Positions 1 through 8,658 of a stretch of DNA of 64,000 bases are shown piece after piece. The position numbers and the translations under genes are program-made. The stretch's first letter is position 1. Each line of letters starts with the position of its first letter. Source of the DNA: DASVWZ01 sp963708575 (lineage in GTDB: Bacteria; Acidobacteriota; Terriglobia; Terriglobales; Acidobacteriaceae); contig CAVPTB010000007.1 in NCBI GenBank assembly GCA_963708575.1, forward strand, positions 1,240,001 to 1,304,000, written 5' to 3'. The notes under the pieces are model-generated. The model was not told the DNA's origin. It searched no databases and was given only the letters and a program-made list of their open reading frames with translations.

Positions 1-1175
1 GCTCGGTAGCGGAAGGAATCTTTTTGGGCCGCGATGGGTAGCCCTCCAAGATGGCGCTGGATGTCTTCCGAGAACTGCTCAACGGAAGCATAGCGTCGCT
101 GCGGATCCTTGCGGAGTGCTTTGAGTACGATGTTATCGACATCACCAGTTAGTCGACGCCGCAATTTGGGGACAGTGTTGTCGCGAGCCTGGCTGACATC
201 CTCGGGCGTCAGAATTGAATTCCTTTCGCCGTTTTGACAGATCTTTACGCTCTTGAGAATCGCCGCGCTAGGCTGCTCCGGTTCAAGATGACAGATGGCG
301 AGGCCTAGCTGATGGGGCGATTTAGGACCGCCGGGATACGGTGACCGGCCGGTTAGGAGTCGATACAGAAGCACGCCGAGCGAGTAAACATCGGCCGCGG
401 TTGTAACAGGCTCACCCCGAACTTGCTCCGGACTGGCGTATTCGGGAGTTAAGGGATGGGCTACAGTTGCCTCGGCACTTCTGGAAGGATGGAGGATTTT
501 AGCTATTCCAAAGTCCAACAGTTTGGGACGCCCTTTTTCTGTCACCAGAATGTTGCTCGGCTTGATGTCTCGGTGAATGACCAATCGCTGGTGGGCATAC
601 TGCACAGCTGAACAGACTTCGCGAAACAGTCGCAGGCGCTCGGCGATGGTGAGCCGGTGAGCATCACAATATTGGTCGATAGGGATACCCTCGACAAACT
701 CCATGACCAGGTAGGGAATTCCTTCCTCTGTAGTACCTCCGTCCAGAAATCGAGCCACGTTAGGATGGTCGAGATCGGCAAGAATCTGTCTCTCGTTGAG
801 AAATCGTTGGCGGAGGAACTCTGTTTCAAATCCTCCGCGCATCACCTTGATCGCGACTTCTTTTGTGTATTGACCGTCATCGCGGATGGCCCGGTACACG
901 TCGCCCATCCCGCCGTGTCCGATCTCCCGGATGATTCGGTAGGGTCCGAGACGAGTGTCAACCCGTGTGGAGAATTGGCCCACAAGGTTGACGGCAGGTT
1001 TCTTCATGAACTGAGTCCCGGCCTGCGAATGGGAGACAAGGAGGGATTCCACCTCCTCGCGCAAGTCGGAGTCCGCTCCGCAAATATTTCTCAGGTAGTT
1101 GGAGCGATCGGCAGGTTCGAGAACCAGAGCGCTGTCCAAAATCTGTTTGACTTGCTCCCATCTCTCTGGCGTCAT
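1..1175 (-). CDS. Serine/threonine protein kinase, C-terminal part beyond window
   Basis: Cytoplasmic Hanks-type Ser/Thr kinase read through to the window edge, so its 3' end is missing. Residues 1-60 form the helical module (MTPERWEQVK..., then LREEVESLL) that precedes many acidobacterial kinases. The kinase domain starts near residue 77: Gly loop GHGGMG, VAIK lysine 110, HRDIKPSN with Asp 203, DFG at 221-223, and APE-like ASPEQ. Family members usually continue into TPR repeats and a membrane segment, which would lie outside. The ATG at 1175 overlaps the TGA of the upstream sigma gene (ATGA), so the two are probably translationally coupled and the kinase may act in the same signalling path. 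All catalytic residues visible are intact. Confidence 0.95.
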   Translation of the reverse strand, partial: MTPERWEQVKQILDSALVLEPADRSNYLRNICGADSDLREEVESLLVSHSQAGTQFMKKPAVNLVGQFSTRVDTRLGPYRIIREIGHGGMGDVYRAIRDDGQYTKEVAIKVMRGGFETEFLRQRFLNERQILADLDHPNVARFLDGGTTEEGIPYLVMEFVEGIPIDQYCDAHRLTIAERLRLFREVCSAVQYAHQRLVIHRDIKPSNILVTEKGRPKLLDFGIAKILHPSRSAEATVAHPLTPEYASPEQVRGEPVTTAADVYSLGVLLYRLLTGRSPYPGGPKSPHQLGLAICHLEPEQPSAAILKSVKICQNGERNSILTPEDVSQARDNTVPKLRRRLTGDVDNIVLKALRKDPQRRYASVEQFSEDIQRHLGGLPIAAQKDSFRYR

Positions 1176-1750
1176 AAGGACGACCTCTTGGCGACTTCGC
1201 GGTATAACCATGCCCGGGCGATTGTCCACTCCCTCACCACCGTGGCCGGCGAAAGATCAAGCGCTTCGGCGGTGTCTTCGATCGTGAGTCCGGCAAAGAA
1301 ACGGAGTTCGACGATGCGACTCTGTCGTGGATCGAGTTGCGAAAGATGTTTTAAGGCGTCGTCCAGCGCAATCAGATCAACGTCGACCTCGCTCGGCATG
1401 CCAAGGACCGCGTCTAACGCAAGCTTGCAGACCTCTCCGCCTCGCTTTGTTGCATTGTGACTGCGCGCATACTCAACGAGGATTTGGCGCATCACGCGGG
1501 CGGCGATCCCGAAGAAATGCGCGCGATTTTGCCACTGAGGCGCATTCTGTCCGGTCAGACGAACGTAGGCTTCGTGGACCAGAGCTGTGCTTTGTAAGGT
1601 GTGGTCTGCCCGTTCTTGTCGAAGGTAGTGTTGCGCGAGTCGACGCAGCTCGTTGTACACCAATGGCATGAGGGTATCCAGTGCTTGTTGGTCTCCCTCG
1701 CGCCAGCGCACGAGCAGCTCTGTTACCGGATCTGAAGATTCCTCAGGCAA
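1172..1750 (-). CDS. ECF-type RNA polymerase sigma factor (TIGR02999-like)
   Basis: Sigma-70 family factor of the ECF group often paired with Ser/Thr kinases. Region 2 is seen in PLVYNELRRLAQHYLRQE and STALVHEAYVRL, and region 4 in LDPRQSRIVELRFFAGLT followed by a helix-turn-helix (IEDTAEALDLSPATVVREW). I chose the TTG at 1750 because a GGAG lies just upstream and the family normally begins a few residues before the VTELL motif. An ATG at 1843 would add 31 residues of unconserved sequence. Its stop overlaps the kinase ATG by 4 nt. No anti-sigma gene is adjacent, so control by the linked kinase is a reasonable inference. Confidence 0.88.
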   Translation of the reverse strand: MPEESSDPVTELLVRWREGDQQALDTLMPLVYNELRRLAQHYLRQERADHTLQSTALVHEAYVRLTGQNAPQWQNRAHFFGIAARVMRQILVEYARSHNATKRGGEVCKLALDAVLGMPSEVDVDLIALDDALKHLSQLDPRQSRIVELRFFAGLTIEDTAEALDLSPATVVREWTIARAWLYREVAKRSSL

Positions 1751-2028
1751 ATCGTCTCCTGCTCCCCAAGCCGTGCAGGATAAGGCATTTGGTCGGGAAG
1801 GATAACCGTTCCTCGATCCGGTGTCAATGCGCTGAAAACACAACAGTTAGCGAAACGTCCCGCTTTTATTTGGTTTGTCGTGAGGTAATTTTGCGTTGGT
1901 TTTCGCATGTCTAGATAGAAAAGTTCTTCCTGAGGTTCCCGGGCCTCAGCGCCGACTCACCTGGGGAGATGAACGGTTGCAAGAGGTTCGGGAGCAGGAA
2001 GAACAATTCGCCCAGAGGAGTAAATCCG

Positions 2029-3414
2029 ATGTCACCTAAAATACTTTTAATGGCGTTCAGGGCCGCTTTGGCGATCGTTGCCACACCCCTGTTACTCAAC
2101 CTGCTGCTGATTTCTGGGGTGGAAGCTGCCAGCAGCCAGAAAGTGATTTACGCCTTTAGCGGAGGTAACGACGGAGCTTCACCGGTCTCCAACCTGGTTT
2201 TCGATAATGCCGGGAACCTATACGGAACGGCGAGCAGCGGTGGTGCGAACAAGCTAGGTACGGTGTTTGAACTATCGCCCGGATCCAACGGCACGTGGAA
2301 GCAGAGCGTGATCTATACGTTCAAAGGAACACCGGATGGAGACACGCCCAAAGCGGGGTTGGTCCTTGATTCGTCGGGCAACCTGTATGGGACCACATCA
2401 CAGGGAGGAACTGACGGGCATGGCACGGTGTTCGAGCTATCTCCAATCTCTGGCGGAAAGTGGAAGGAGAAGGTACTCCACAGCTTTACAGGCCGATCTG
2501 AAGGCGGCGAGCCGATGGCATCTCTGATACTAGACTCGACCGGCAGCCTCTATGGCACAGGATCCGTTGGCGGTGCACATGAGTACGGCGTGGTGTTCAT
2601 GCTGGCGCCCGACGGTACCGGCAAGTGGAAGACCAAGGTCTTGCATAGCTTTAACAACAATGGCCATGATGGGTACAATCCGCTCGCAGGCCTGGTCTTC
2701 GACTCGCTCGGGAATCTCTATGGGACCACCTATTACGGCGGCAGCCACGCGGATGGCGCGGTTTTCGAACTGACTCCTGGTTCCAATGGCAAGTGGACCG
2801 AGCAAGTGATTCACTCCTTCAATCCAAAAAACGGTCACGACGGAGCTAGCCCGCTCAGTTCCTTGGTGTTTGACGGCACAGGCAACCTTTACGGTACAAC
2901 CAACGGTGGCGGCACGAGCGAGTTCTATGGCACTGTCTTCCAACTTACTCTGGGTACGAACGGGGAATGGAAGGAGACCATTCTTCACAGTTTCACTGGA
3001 GCGAGCGACGGCAGCGAGCCCAGCGCCGGAGTCGTCATCGACACCGTGGGAAATCTGTATGGAACCACCACCGTAGGAGGCACCGACGGTGTGGTTTACA
3101 AAGTTGCTCTGGGAACGAATGGCAAGTGGAAGGAGACGGTGTTGCACAATTTCAAGGGAAACAGTGACGGAAGTCGGCCTTATAGTTCTGTCATCCTCGA
3201 TGCGACGGGCAATCTGTTTGGTACAACCGAACAAGGGACGATCCGCGAACGCAGGCACGGTGTTTCGGGTAACACCCTAGCTTATTTACCTGTCGATCCT
3301 CTCAAGCCGAGGCCGGAATATCATTCCGGCTCCGGCAGCATCCCTAAACTCGCGTCCTACAGAAGCCGTACGAGAGCTGGTTCCTTTAACTGTGTGCCAC
3401 GATTTGCGGGCTAA
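2029..3414 (+). CDS. Secreted GloVer-type repeat protein, 3' end frame-shifted
   Basis: Exported protein of unknown function built from seven units of about 45-50 residues, each with the pattern HSFxG..DG..P, GNLYGTT..GG and GTVFEL. This matches the GloVer (TIGR03803-like) tandem repeats common in Acidobacteria, probably a beta-propeller. A hydrophobic signal segment covers about residues 5-30. The ATG at 2029 has an AGAGGAG 8 nt upstream, better supported than the in-frame start at 1969. In the seventh repeat, after GNLFGTTEQG (near 3235-3240), the repeat consensus continues in the +1 frame (SANAGTVFRVTP) to a TAG at 3278-3280. The last 45 or so residues of the annotated frame are therefore out-of-frame sequence. 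Either a recent indel or a sequence error. Confidence 0.82.
   Translation: MSPKILLMAFRAALAIVATPLLLNLLLISGVEAASSQKVIYAFSGGNDGASPVSNLVFDNAGNLYGTASSGGANKLGTVFELSPGSNGTWKQSVIYTFKGTPDGDTPKAGLVLDSSGNLYGTTSQGGTDGHGTVFELSPISGGKWKEKVLHSFTGRSEGGEPMASLILDSTGSLYGTGSVGGAHEYGVVFMLAPDGTGKWKTKVLHSFNNNGHDGYNPLAGLVFDSLGNLYGTTYYGGSHADGAVFELTPGSNGKWTEQVIHSFNPKNGHDGASPLSSLVFDGTGNLYGTTNGGGTSEFYGTVFQLTLGTNGEWKETILHSFTGASDGSEPSAGVVIDTVGNLYGTTTVGGTDGVVYKVALGTNGKWKETVLHNFKGNSDGSRPYSSVILDATGNLFGTTEQGTIRERRHGVSGNTLAYLPVDPLKPRPEYHSGSGSIPKLASYRSRTRAGSFNCVPRFAG
3312..3330 (+). other. Perfect hairpin just past the ancestral stop
   Basis: GCCGGAAT, a 3-base loop ATC, then ATTCCGGC: an 8-bp perfect stem located 31 nt after the TAG at 3278-3280. 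It has no clear T tract on either strand. Its position suits a transcription-end hairpin for the repeat gene if that gene originally ended at 3280, and it now lies inside the shifted reading frame. Confidence 0.45.
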
Positions 3415-3457
3415 ACGTTCGGTGCTGAGTGGATCCGGATTGTGGATTCACAGTCAA

Positions 3458-4777
3458 TCATACGGGGGTTAATCCAGGCACATGCTGGCCGGCACGCGCA
3501 GGTTCTACCTGCAACCGCAGACCATCAACCCGCTTGACTACAACGTCCTGGCCGGCTGCCACTTCGCTCGACGATAGCGCGTCCCATAATTCTCCATGGA
3601 CAAAGACTTTCCCGCTCGGATTCAACGGAGTCTGTGCTGTGCCGACCTCTCCGATGAGTCCCTGAACCCCAGTGGTGACTTTGTTGCGGCGGGCCTTGAG
3701 TGCGATGTTCATCAGGAAGACGGTGATAACTCCCAAGGGAACGCTCACCGCTAGTGCTGTTCCCAGATGAACCCTCATTTCGGGGATAGGAGCGTCGACC
3801 AGCAGCAAGCCGCCCAGAGTCAACGTGGTAATACCGCCGATTGCGAGCACTCCGTGGGTCGCGAATTTGGCTTCGAGCGCGAAGAGGGCAAACGATGCGA
3901 AGATTAGAACTACTGCAGCGAAGCGGGTCGGGAGTAGGTTCAACGCGAAGATCGCGAGCAGAATGAAAACCACCCCTACAGTACCTGGAACAACTGCACC
4001 AGGGTGGTTGAACTCCGCATAGAGCGCGAGTGCTCCCACTGCGAGCAGGATGAAGGCTACATTGGGGTCCATGAGATACGCCAAAATTCTCTGACGTAGT
4101 GTTAAATCAAATGGTTTAATAGGTTCGCCTACCAGGTTCAGCGTGACCGTGTCACCATTGAATCGCTTTACCGGCTTGCCCTGGATCTGCTTGAATAGGT
4201 CCACTTCCGTCGGTGCAACGTAGTCGACCAGCTTCTGCGAAAGAGCCTCCTGGTCAGTAAATGACTTCGACTCGCGCACTGCGCTCTCGGCAACTTCTAC
4301 GTTTCTCCCGCGTTTTGCCACAACCGAACGCATCAGGGCCGCGGAATCGTTCTCGATCTTGGCCTTCATAATGTCGTCCATCTTGCCGCCACCAAGCGAT
4401 ACCGGGTGGGCGGCGCCGGTATTGGTTCCAGGGGCCATGGCAGCGATATCCGCGCTTTCGAGGATGAAGAATCCCGCAGAAGCGGAACGGCTACCGCTGG
4501 GTGTCACGTAGATGATCACGGGCACAGGCGACGACACGATCTTTTCAATAATTTCGCGAGTCGAGTCGAGCAACCCGCCCGGGGTGCTGATCTCTATGAG
4601 TAACGCCTGATCCTTATTTCTCGCTGCCTCGTCGACCGCGCGGGCGATGTACTCTTCAGTGATAGGGCTGATCACCCCGTTCACTTCAATTCTAAGAATC
4701 TCCCCGAATACCCCGTTGGCCAAGAAAAGGAACGTGAGCGCGCTCAGAACAATCCGCCAAAGGAAACCAGTCTTCAT
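3458..4777 (-). CDS. nfeD: NfeD-family membrane serine protease (ClpP class)
   Basis: Membrane-bound serine protease of the NfeD1b/STOPP type, which cleaves hydrophobic segments of membrane proteins such as stomatins. It has a signal peptide at residues 1-25, a ClpP-fold protease domain at about 27-215, several membrane helices at about 235-365, and a C-terminal soluble OB-fold (NfeD) domain with GLIGEVGTA and GQDVVVKRVDGLRLQVE. The likely Ser-Lys dyad is Ser100 in SRSASAG and Lys140 in AKIENDSAAL, placed as in the archaeal PH1510 enzyme. Its ATG overlaps the stop of the upstream TPR gene by 4 nt. No stomatin (SPFH) gene, the usual partner, is next to it. Confidence 0.93.
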   Translation of the reverse strand: MKTGFLWRIVLSALTFLFLANGVFGEILRIEVNGVISPITEEYIARAVDEAARNKDQALLIEISTPGGLLDSTREIIEKIVSSPVPVIIYVTPSGSRSASAGFFILESADIAAMAPGTNTGAAHPVSLGGGKMDDIMKAKIENDSAALMRSVVAKRGRNVEVAESAVRESKSFTDQEALSQKLVDYVAPTEVDLFKQIQGKPVKRFNGDTVTLNLVGEPIKPFDLTLRQRILAYLMDPNVAFILLAVGALALYAEFNHPGAVVPGTVGVVFILLAIFALNLLPTRFAAVVLIFASFALFALEAKFATHGVLAIGGITTLTLGGLLLVDAPIPEMRVHLGTALAVSVPLGVITVFLMNIALKARRNKVTTGVQGLIGEVGTAQTPLNPSGKVFVHGELWDALSSSEVAAGQDVVVKRVDGLRLQVEPARAGQHVPGLTPV

Positions 4778-6378
4778 CGATTTGGCAGCGGCTGCGCTTC
4801 CTGCGCGAGCTTGGCTGTGATAGTACGTTTCAGATTCTGAGCCGCCGTGCTCGATGGATCGAGCTTCAAGGCGCGATCTACCTTGGCAGCCGCTGCTTCT
4901 GCATTATTGTCTCGCAAATCGAGCTGTGCCAGCACTAAAAGCGGGTCCGCGAACTGGCGCAGACGCAATGCCTGCTCTGCCTCCAGCCGTGCTCCAGCGT
5001 CATCGTTGTTGCTTTCCAGAACACTGGCGAGTCCAGCATGCGCGTCCGCGTTCAGAACATTGAGGGATATGGCCTCGCGAAACTCCTGTTCGGCTTCACT
5101 CATAAACCCCTGTCGCAGAAATTCGCGTCCTCGATCGGAATGAAATTGTGCGTGAGTGCGCGGATCGGCCTTGGCCAGACGTTGCTCGGCGACCGCCTCG
5201 ATTCCAAAAGCTAGCTGCCGAAAAGAGCTCTCGTCGTACGTGGTGCGCATTCGTTCTAAGGGCAGCTTGGAACTAGCTTGCACGACACCGTGAGATCCTC
5301 CCATCGAATTCTGCGCACCAAGAGTTTCCAGCAGAGATTTGGCGTCTGCATCCCCGGGACGAAGAGAAATCGTTTCGCGGAACTGCCGAGAAGCTCCCGA
5401 TGAATCTCCGTCACGATAGAGTTGCAGCCCCAAATTGAAATGGTAGTCCGGGTCACTGGGATCGCTATCTACGGCCTTATGAAAATAGTCCGATGCGTTT
5501 TTCTTATCGCGGCGCGAAGTGACGACGCCCAAATTGTTGTAAACCTCGGCCAAAGGCAATCGCGCTGCTACAAAATTGAAAGCTGCTTCCGACCGGGCCG
5601 CATCTCCCTGTGCGTAGGCGGCGAGCCCAAGGTAGAAATTTGCCTCGCGCGCCAGAGGATGACTCGGTGGGACACGCCCCAGCCACGCCATCGCTTGGTC
5701 ATATTGCCGCTGGCGATAGTAAGCTTTTCCGAGATGCAACTCCGCCTCCGGATAATTGGGATTCAGTCGCGTGGCTTCGCGAAAGTGCTGAACCTGCTCC
5801 GCGTCTGAGGAGGCAACGATGCCTCGGATGTAGTGTTCAAAGGCATCCAGGCGAATCGGCGGCGCGGATCCGACATAGACCGACTGCGCAACTGAGAAGG
5901 TTGGCCGGAGATTGTGCAAGACGTCCCAAGCCAGGGAAGTCTCGAGGTTGATTAGGTCGGTCAAGCTGCCCGCTTCATTGATTGGAGGCAGCAAGCGCTC
6001 ATGCCGCATATCGAGTAGTTGCGCCTTGGCGACGAAACCTCTTCCATCAAAGCTGTAAGAACCAAGAACGACATAGTCCACGTCAAGTTGCTCCGCGATG
6101 CGGAAGAGCGTGGCTCGCGAGGGGTGCAATTCGAGCGGAATCCCGAAGCGGTCGTACGCGCGAATCCGGTCTTCGCGGGACAAAACATAAAGCGTCGGAG
6201 AGTCCATGCGTTCCTGCAGCAGTTCGGGGAAAGAGTCGGAAATCCACTCGATTCCCGGAGCTTTCGATTGATTGTCGAAGGGAACGACCAGGACGGTTTG
6301 TCCCGCCGGAGACGACATCTGTGCAGATGCCGCCACCGAAGCAAACAGTAGAATCGTAACGAAGCGAACGAATTTCAA
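4774..6378 (-). CDS. Exported TPR-repeat protein
   Basis: 534-residue protein with an N-terminal signal peptide ending near ASAQ (residue 20). Residues 25-130 resemble the N-terminal alpha/beta domain of TolB/FlgO-type proteins (TVLVVPFDNQS, IAEQLDVDYVVLGSY). The rest is two blocks of tetratricopeptide repeats: about residues 200-340 (PEAELHLGKAYYRQRQYDQA, AEVYNNLGVV, DYHFNLGLQLYRDGD) and about 410-525. It probably serves as a periplasmic protein-interaction scaffold, with no enzymatic motif seen. It is translationally coupled to nfeD by an ATGA overlap, so the two may work together on envelope protein quality; this is inference. Confidence 0.88.
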   Translation of the reverse strand: MKFVRFVTILLFASVAASAQMSSPAGQTVLVVPFDNQSKAPGIEWISDSFPELLQERMDSPTLYVLSREDRIRAYDRFGIPLELHPSRATLFRIAEQLDVDYVVLGSYSFDGRGFVAKAQLLDMRHERLLPPINEAGSLTDLINLETSLAWDVLHNLRPTFSVAQSVYVGSAPPIRLDAFEHYIRGIVASSDAEQVQHFREATRLNPNYPEAELHLGKAYYRQRQYDQAMAWLGRVPPSHPLAREANFYLGLAAYAQGDAARSEAAFNFVAARLPLAEVYNNLGVVTSRRDKKNASDYFHKAVDSDPSDPDYHFNLGLQLYRDGDSSGASRQFRETISLRPGDADAKSLLETLGAQNSMGGSHGVVQASSKLPLERMRTTYDESSFRQLAFGIEAVAEQRLAKADPRTHAQFHSDRGREFLRQGFMSEAEQEFREAISLNVLNADAHAGLASVLESNNDDAGARLEAEQALRLRQFADPLLVLAQLDLRDNNAEAAAAKVDRALKLDPSSTAAQNLKRTITAKLAQEAQPLPNR

Positions 6379-6460
6379 GATATCGTGATTATAGCGAGTT
6401 GATACCCCCGTGTAAGTGGCACGTTGGTATTAAGCGGTAATCAAGAACCAGCTAAGCCCT

Positions 6461-7783
6461 TCAGGCCACGATATGCTTGTCCGGATCCAGGTCTTTTGCA
6501 GGATGCGTAGCCTGCCAACTCGGCAACGTCTGATCGCCTGTGATCAGGCGAGCTCCTCGCTCATAGGTGAAGTACGACCACGCCCATTGAATGAGCACGA
6601 TAATCCGGTTGCGAAAGCCGATCAAAAAGAAGATGTGCACGAAGAGCCACGCCAACCACGCGATAAATCCAGAAATATGCACCTTGCCAAATTGAGCGAT
6701 AGCGGCCGCACGCCCGATCGTTGCCAAACTGCCCTTATCGATGTAGTGAAAAGCTCTCCGCGGCCGCCCATGCAAATCGCCCACAATGTTGCGCGCGGTA
6801 GCTCTGCCTTCCTGCATCGCCGTAGGAGCGACGCCGGGAAGCCACTTACCTTTCTCATCTTTCAATGCTGCCAGATCGCCGATCACAAAGACCTCCGGAT
6901 GACCCGGAATGCTCAAGTCGGGATTGACCAGCACTCTTCCAGCGCGATCGGTGGGAACGTCGAGTTTCTTGCCCAGGGGCGAAGCGGCCACTCCTGCGGC
7001 CCAAAGGATGACGGCGGCTGGAATCCTCGTTTCGCCCATCCACACACCATCTGCTTCCACCTTCGTGACCATCGCCGAGGTATGCACTTCCACCCCGAGG
7101 TGCTCCAACTGTTTTTGGGCACTGAGTGACAAGTCCTCGCTATACGCGGGCAGAATGCGAGGGCCGCCCTCGAGCAAGATGATACGGGTGTGCTTGGGAT
7201 CGATCTTTACGAATTCATTTCCCAGTACATGATGCGAAATCTCCGCCAGGGTCCCAGCTAACTCCGCGCCAGTTGGCCCGCCGCCAACAATGACGAAGTT
7301 GAGGTCCACGGTTCCCTCGCCCCGGGCCTGCTGGCGCTCGGCCAGTTCGAATGCCAACAACACGCGGCGACGGATTTCGAGGGCGTCTTCAATGGTCTTG
7401 AGGCCGGGAGCGAATGGTTCCCACTCATCGTGACCGAAGTAGGCGTGACTCGCGCCAGCGGCCACGATGAGATAGTCGTATTCAACTTCCAAGTCCGGAA
7501 GTTTGACGATTTTCCTCTCCAGATCAAAATCTTGCACTTCTCCGAGCAGCACTTCAGTGTTGCGACGTCCCCGCATGATCCAACGCGTAGGCGCGGCAAT
7601 TTCAGCGGGAGATAGACCGGCCGTAGCTACTTGATAAAGCAACGGTTGAAAAGTGTGGTGATTTGTTCGGTCAATCAGGGTGATTCGCACCGGCTGGCGC
7701 GACAAGTGCAATGAGGCCTGGAGGCCACCGAAACCAGCGCCTACGATCACTACGTGCGGAACTGTGTTAGTGTTGGTCGCCAT
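6461..7783 (-). CDS. ndh: Type II NADH dehydrogenase (NDH-2)
   Basis: Single-subunit, non-proton-pumping NADH:quinone oxidoreductase, peripheral on the inner membrane. The N-terminal FAD dinucleotide fold is VVIVGAGFGGLQAS, the NADH-binding fold is FVIVGGGPTGAELAG, and FAD contacts include GVAPTAMQEGRATARNI. The C-terminal hydrophobic stretch (WLAWLFVHIFFLIGF) and YFTYERGARLI are typical of NDH-2 membrane anchoring. The start at 7783 is chosen because homologous sequence begins MATNTNTVPHVVIVGAG; a longer frame to 8080 has no family similarity. A GGAG lies 15 nt upstream, rather far. Monocistronic, divergent from the broken protease at 7869. Confidence 0.94.
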   Translation of the reverse strand: MATNTNTVPHVVIVGAGFGGLQASLHLSRQPVRITLIDRTNHHTFQPLLYQVATAGLSPAEIAAPTRWIMRGRRNTEVLLGEVQDFDLERKIVKLPDLEVEYDYLIVAAGASHAYFGHDEWEPFAPGLKTIEDALEIRRRVLLAFELAERQQARGEGTVDLNFVIVGGGPTGAELAGTLAEISHHVLGNEFVKIDPKHTRIILLEGGPRILPAYSEDLSLSAQKQLEHLGVEVHTSAMVTKVEADGVWMGETRIPAAVILWAAGVAASPLGKKLDVPTDRAGRVLVNPDLSIPGHPEVFVIGDLAALKDEKGKWLPGVAPTAMQEGRATARNIVGDLHGRPRRAFHYIDKGSLATIGRAAAIAQFGKVHISGFIAWLAWLFVHIFFLIGFRNRIIVLIQWAWSYFTYERGARLITGDQTLPSWQATHPAKDLDPDKHIVA

Positions 7784-7868
7784 GGATGTCCAGATTCGCT
7801 CCTTTCCTGAAACGAAGGCTGCGATACTCGCATCTGACCTTCTATAGATTCGTGATGCGGCTGATAAG

Positions 7869-8571
7869 TTGAATAGTTTTACAGTTGAGCCCCAAGCTGC
7901 GACGAGATTTGACTCTTTAGAGAATGCCCACGGCATCCCCGACGTTGGGTCCGCGTCGATTTCCGTCTGGATGGAAGTCGCATTGGTTTTTGCTTGCATT
8001 CTCATAGCGGTATGGACGCCGCAGGGTCTGATTAACACCTGGGCAAATTTGCTGGCCGTCGGAAGTATCTTGTGGTTCACCGTTCATAATAAGTACTCAC
8101 TGCCGGAACTGGGTGTTATCCCTAGGGTTAATGGCGATCCTTGACGATTCTGTTTCTTGGTCTGGTGCTTGCCGCAACCGTCGCCGCGACGGGTGCTTTC
8201 ATGAAGCCGGTTCTGGGCGCTTCTCACGCCGTGCCGATGGATCGAGCCTGGCAATATGCTATCTGGGCGGTCGCGCAGGAGTTCATCCTGCAGTCTTTCT
8301 TCTACCTGCGACTGAGTCCCTACTCGGACATCGTCGCGCAGCGCTGTTCGCAGCCACACTATTTGCGGTAGTTCATATTCCCAGTCCCGTCCTCACTCTT
8401 CTCAGCTTTATCGGCGGACTGCTGTTCTGCGAACTCTTCCATCGTTATCGAAATCTGGTGCCGATCGGACTAGTGCACGCCCTTCTTGGGTTGACGATCG
8501 CGGCCAGTCTGCCTGACAGCTTGATGCATCATATGCGGGTTGGGATTGGGTATCTTTCTTATCATCCCTAA
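7869..8571 (+). pseudogene. CPBP/CAAX-type intramembrane protease, broken by two frameshifts
   Basis: Three reading frames together spell one membrane protein of about 233 residues. Frame one starts at TTG 7869 and runs to TGA 8142-8144 (VALVFACILIAVWTP, LAVGSILWFTVHN). Frame two begins at 8141 and holds LTILFLGLVLAATVAATG and WAVAQEFILQSFFYLRLSP. Frame three takes over near 8318 and reads LLGHRRAALFAATLFAVVH, FHRYRNLVPIGLVHALLG, HHMRVGIGYLSYHP, ending at 8571. The FxxxH and HAxxG motifs are those of CPBP (Abi) metalloproteases. The usual EExxxR is QExxxQ here, as in a catalytically odd subgroup. Two indels imply a decayed gene or sequence errors; the first junction (TTGA) could in principle permit coupled translation. 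Confidence 0.78.
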
Positions 8572-8658
8572 GTGACCTGAACACCCAGCAAGTTACTCCT
8601 TGCGCGACCGCCCTATCGGTTACCATGGGCGGGTTGACCTCGCGCTTGAAGTCTAAAG

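Noticed and set aside
657..1460. Plus-strand open frame of 267 residues
   Set aside because: It runs antisense across two well-supported genes, the kinase and the sigma factor.
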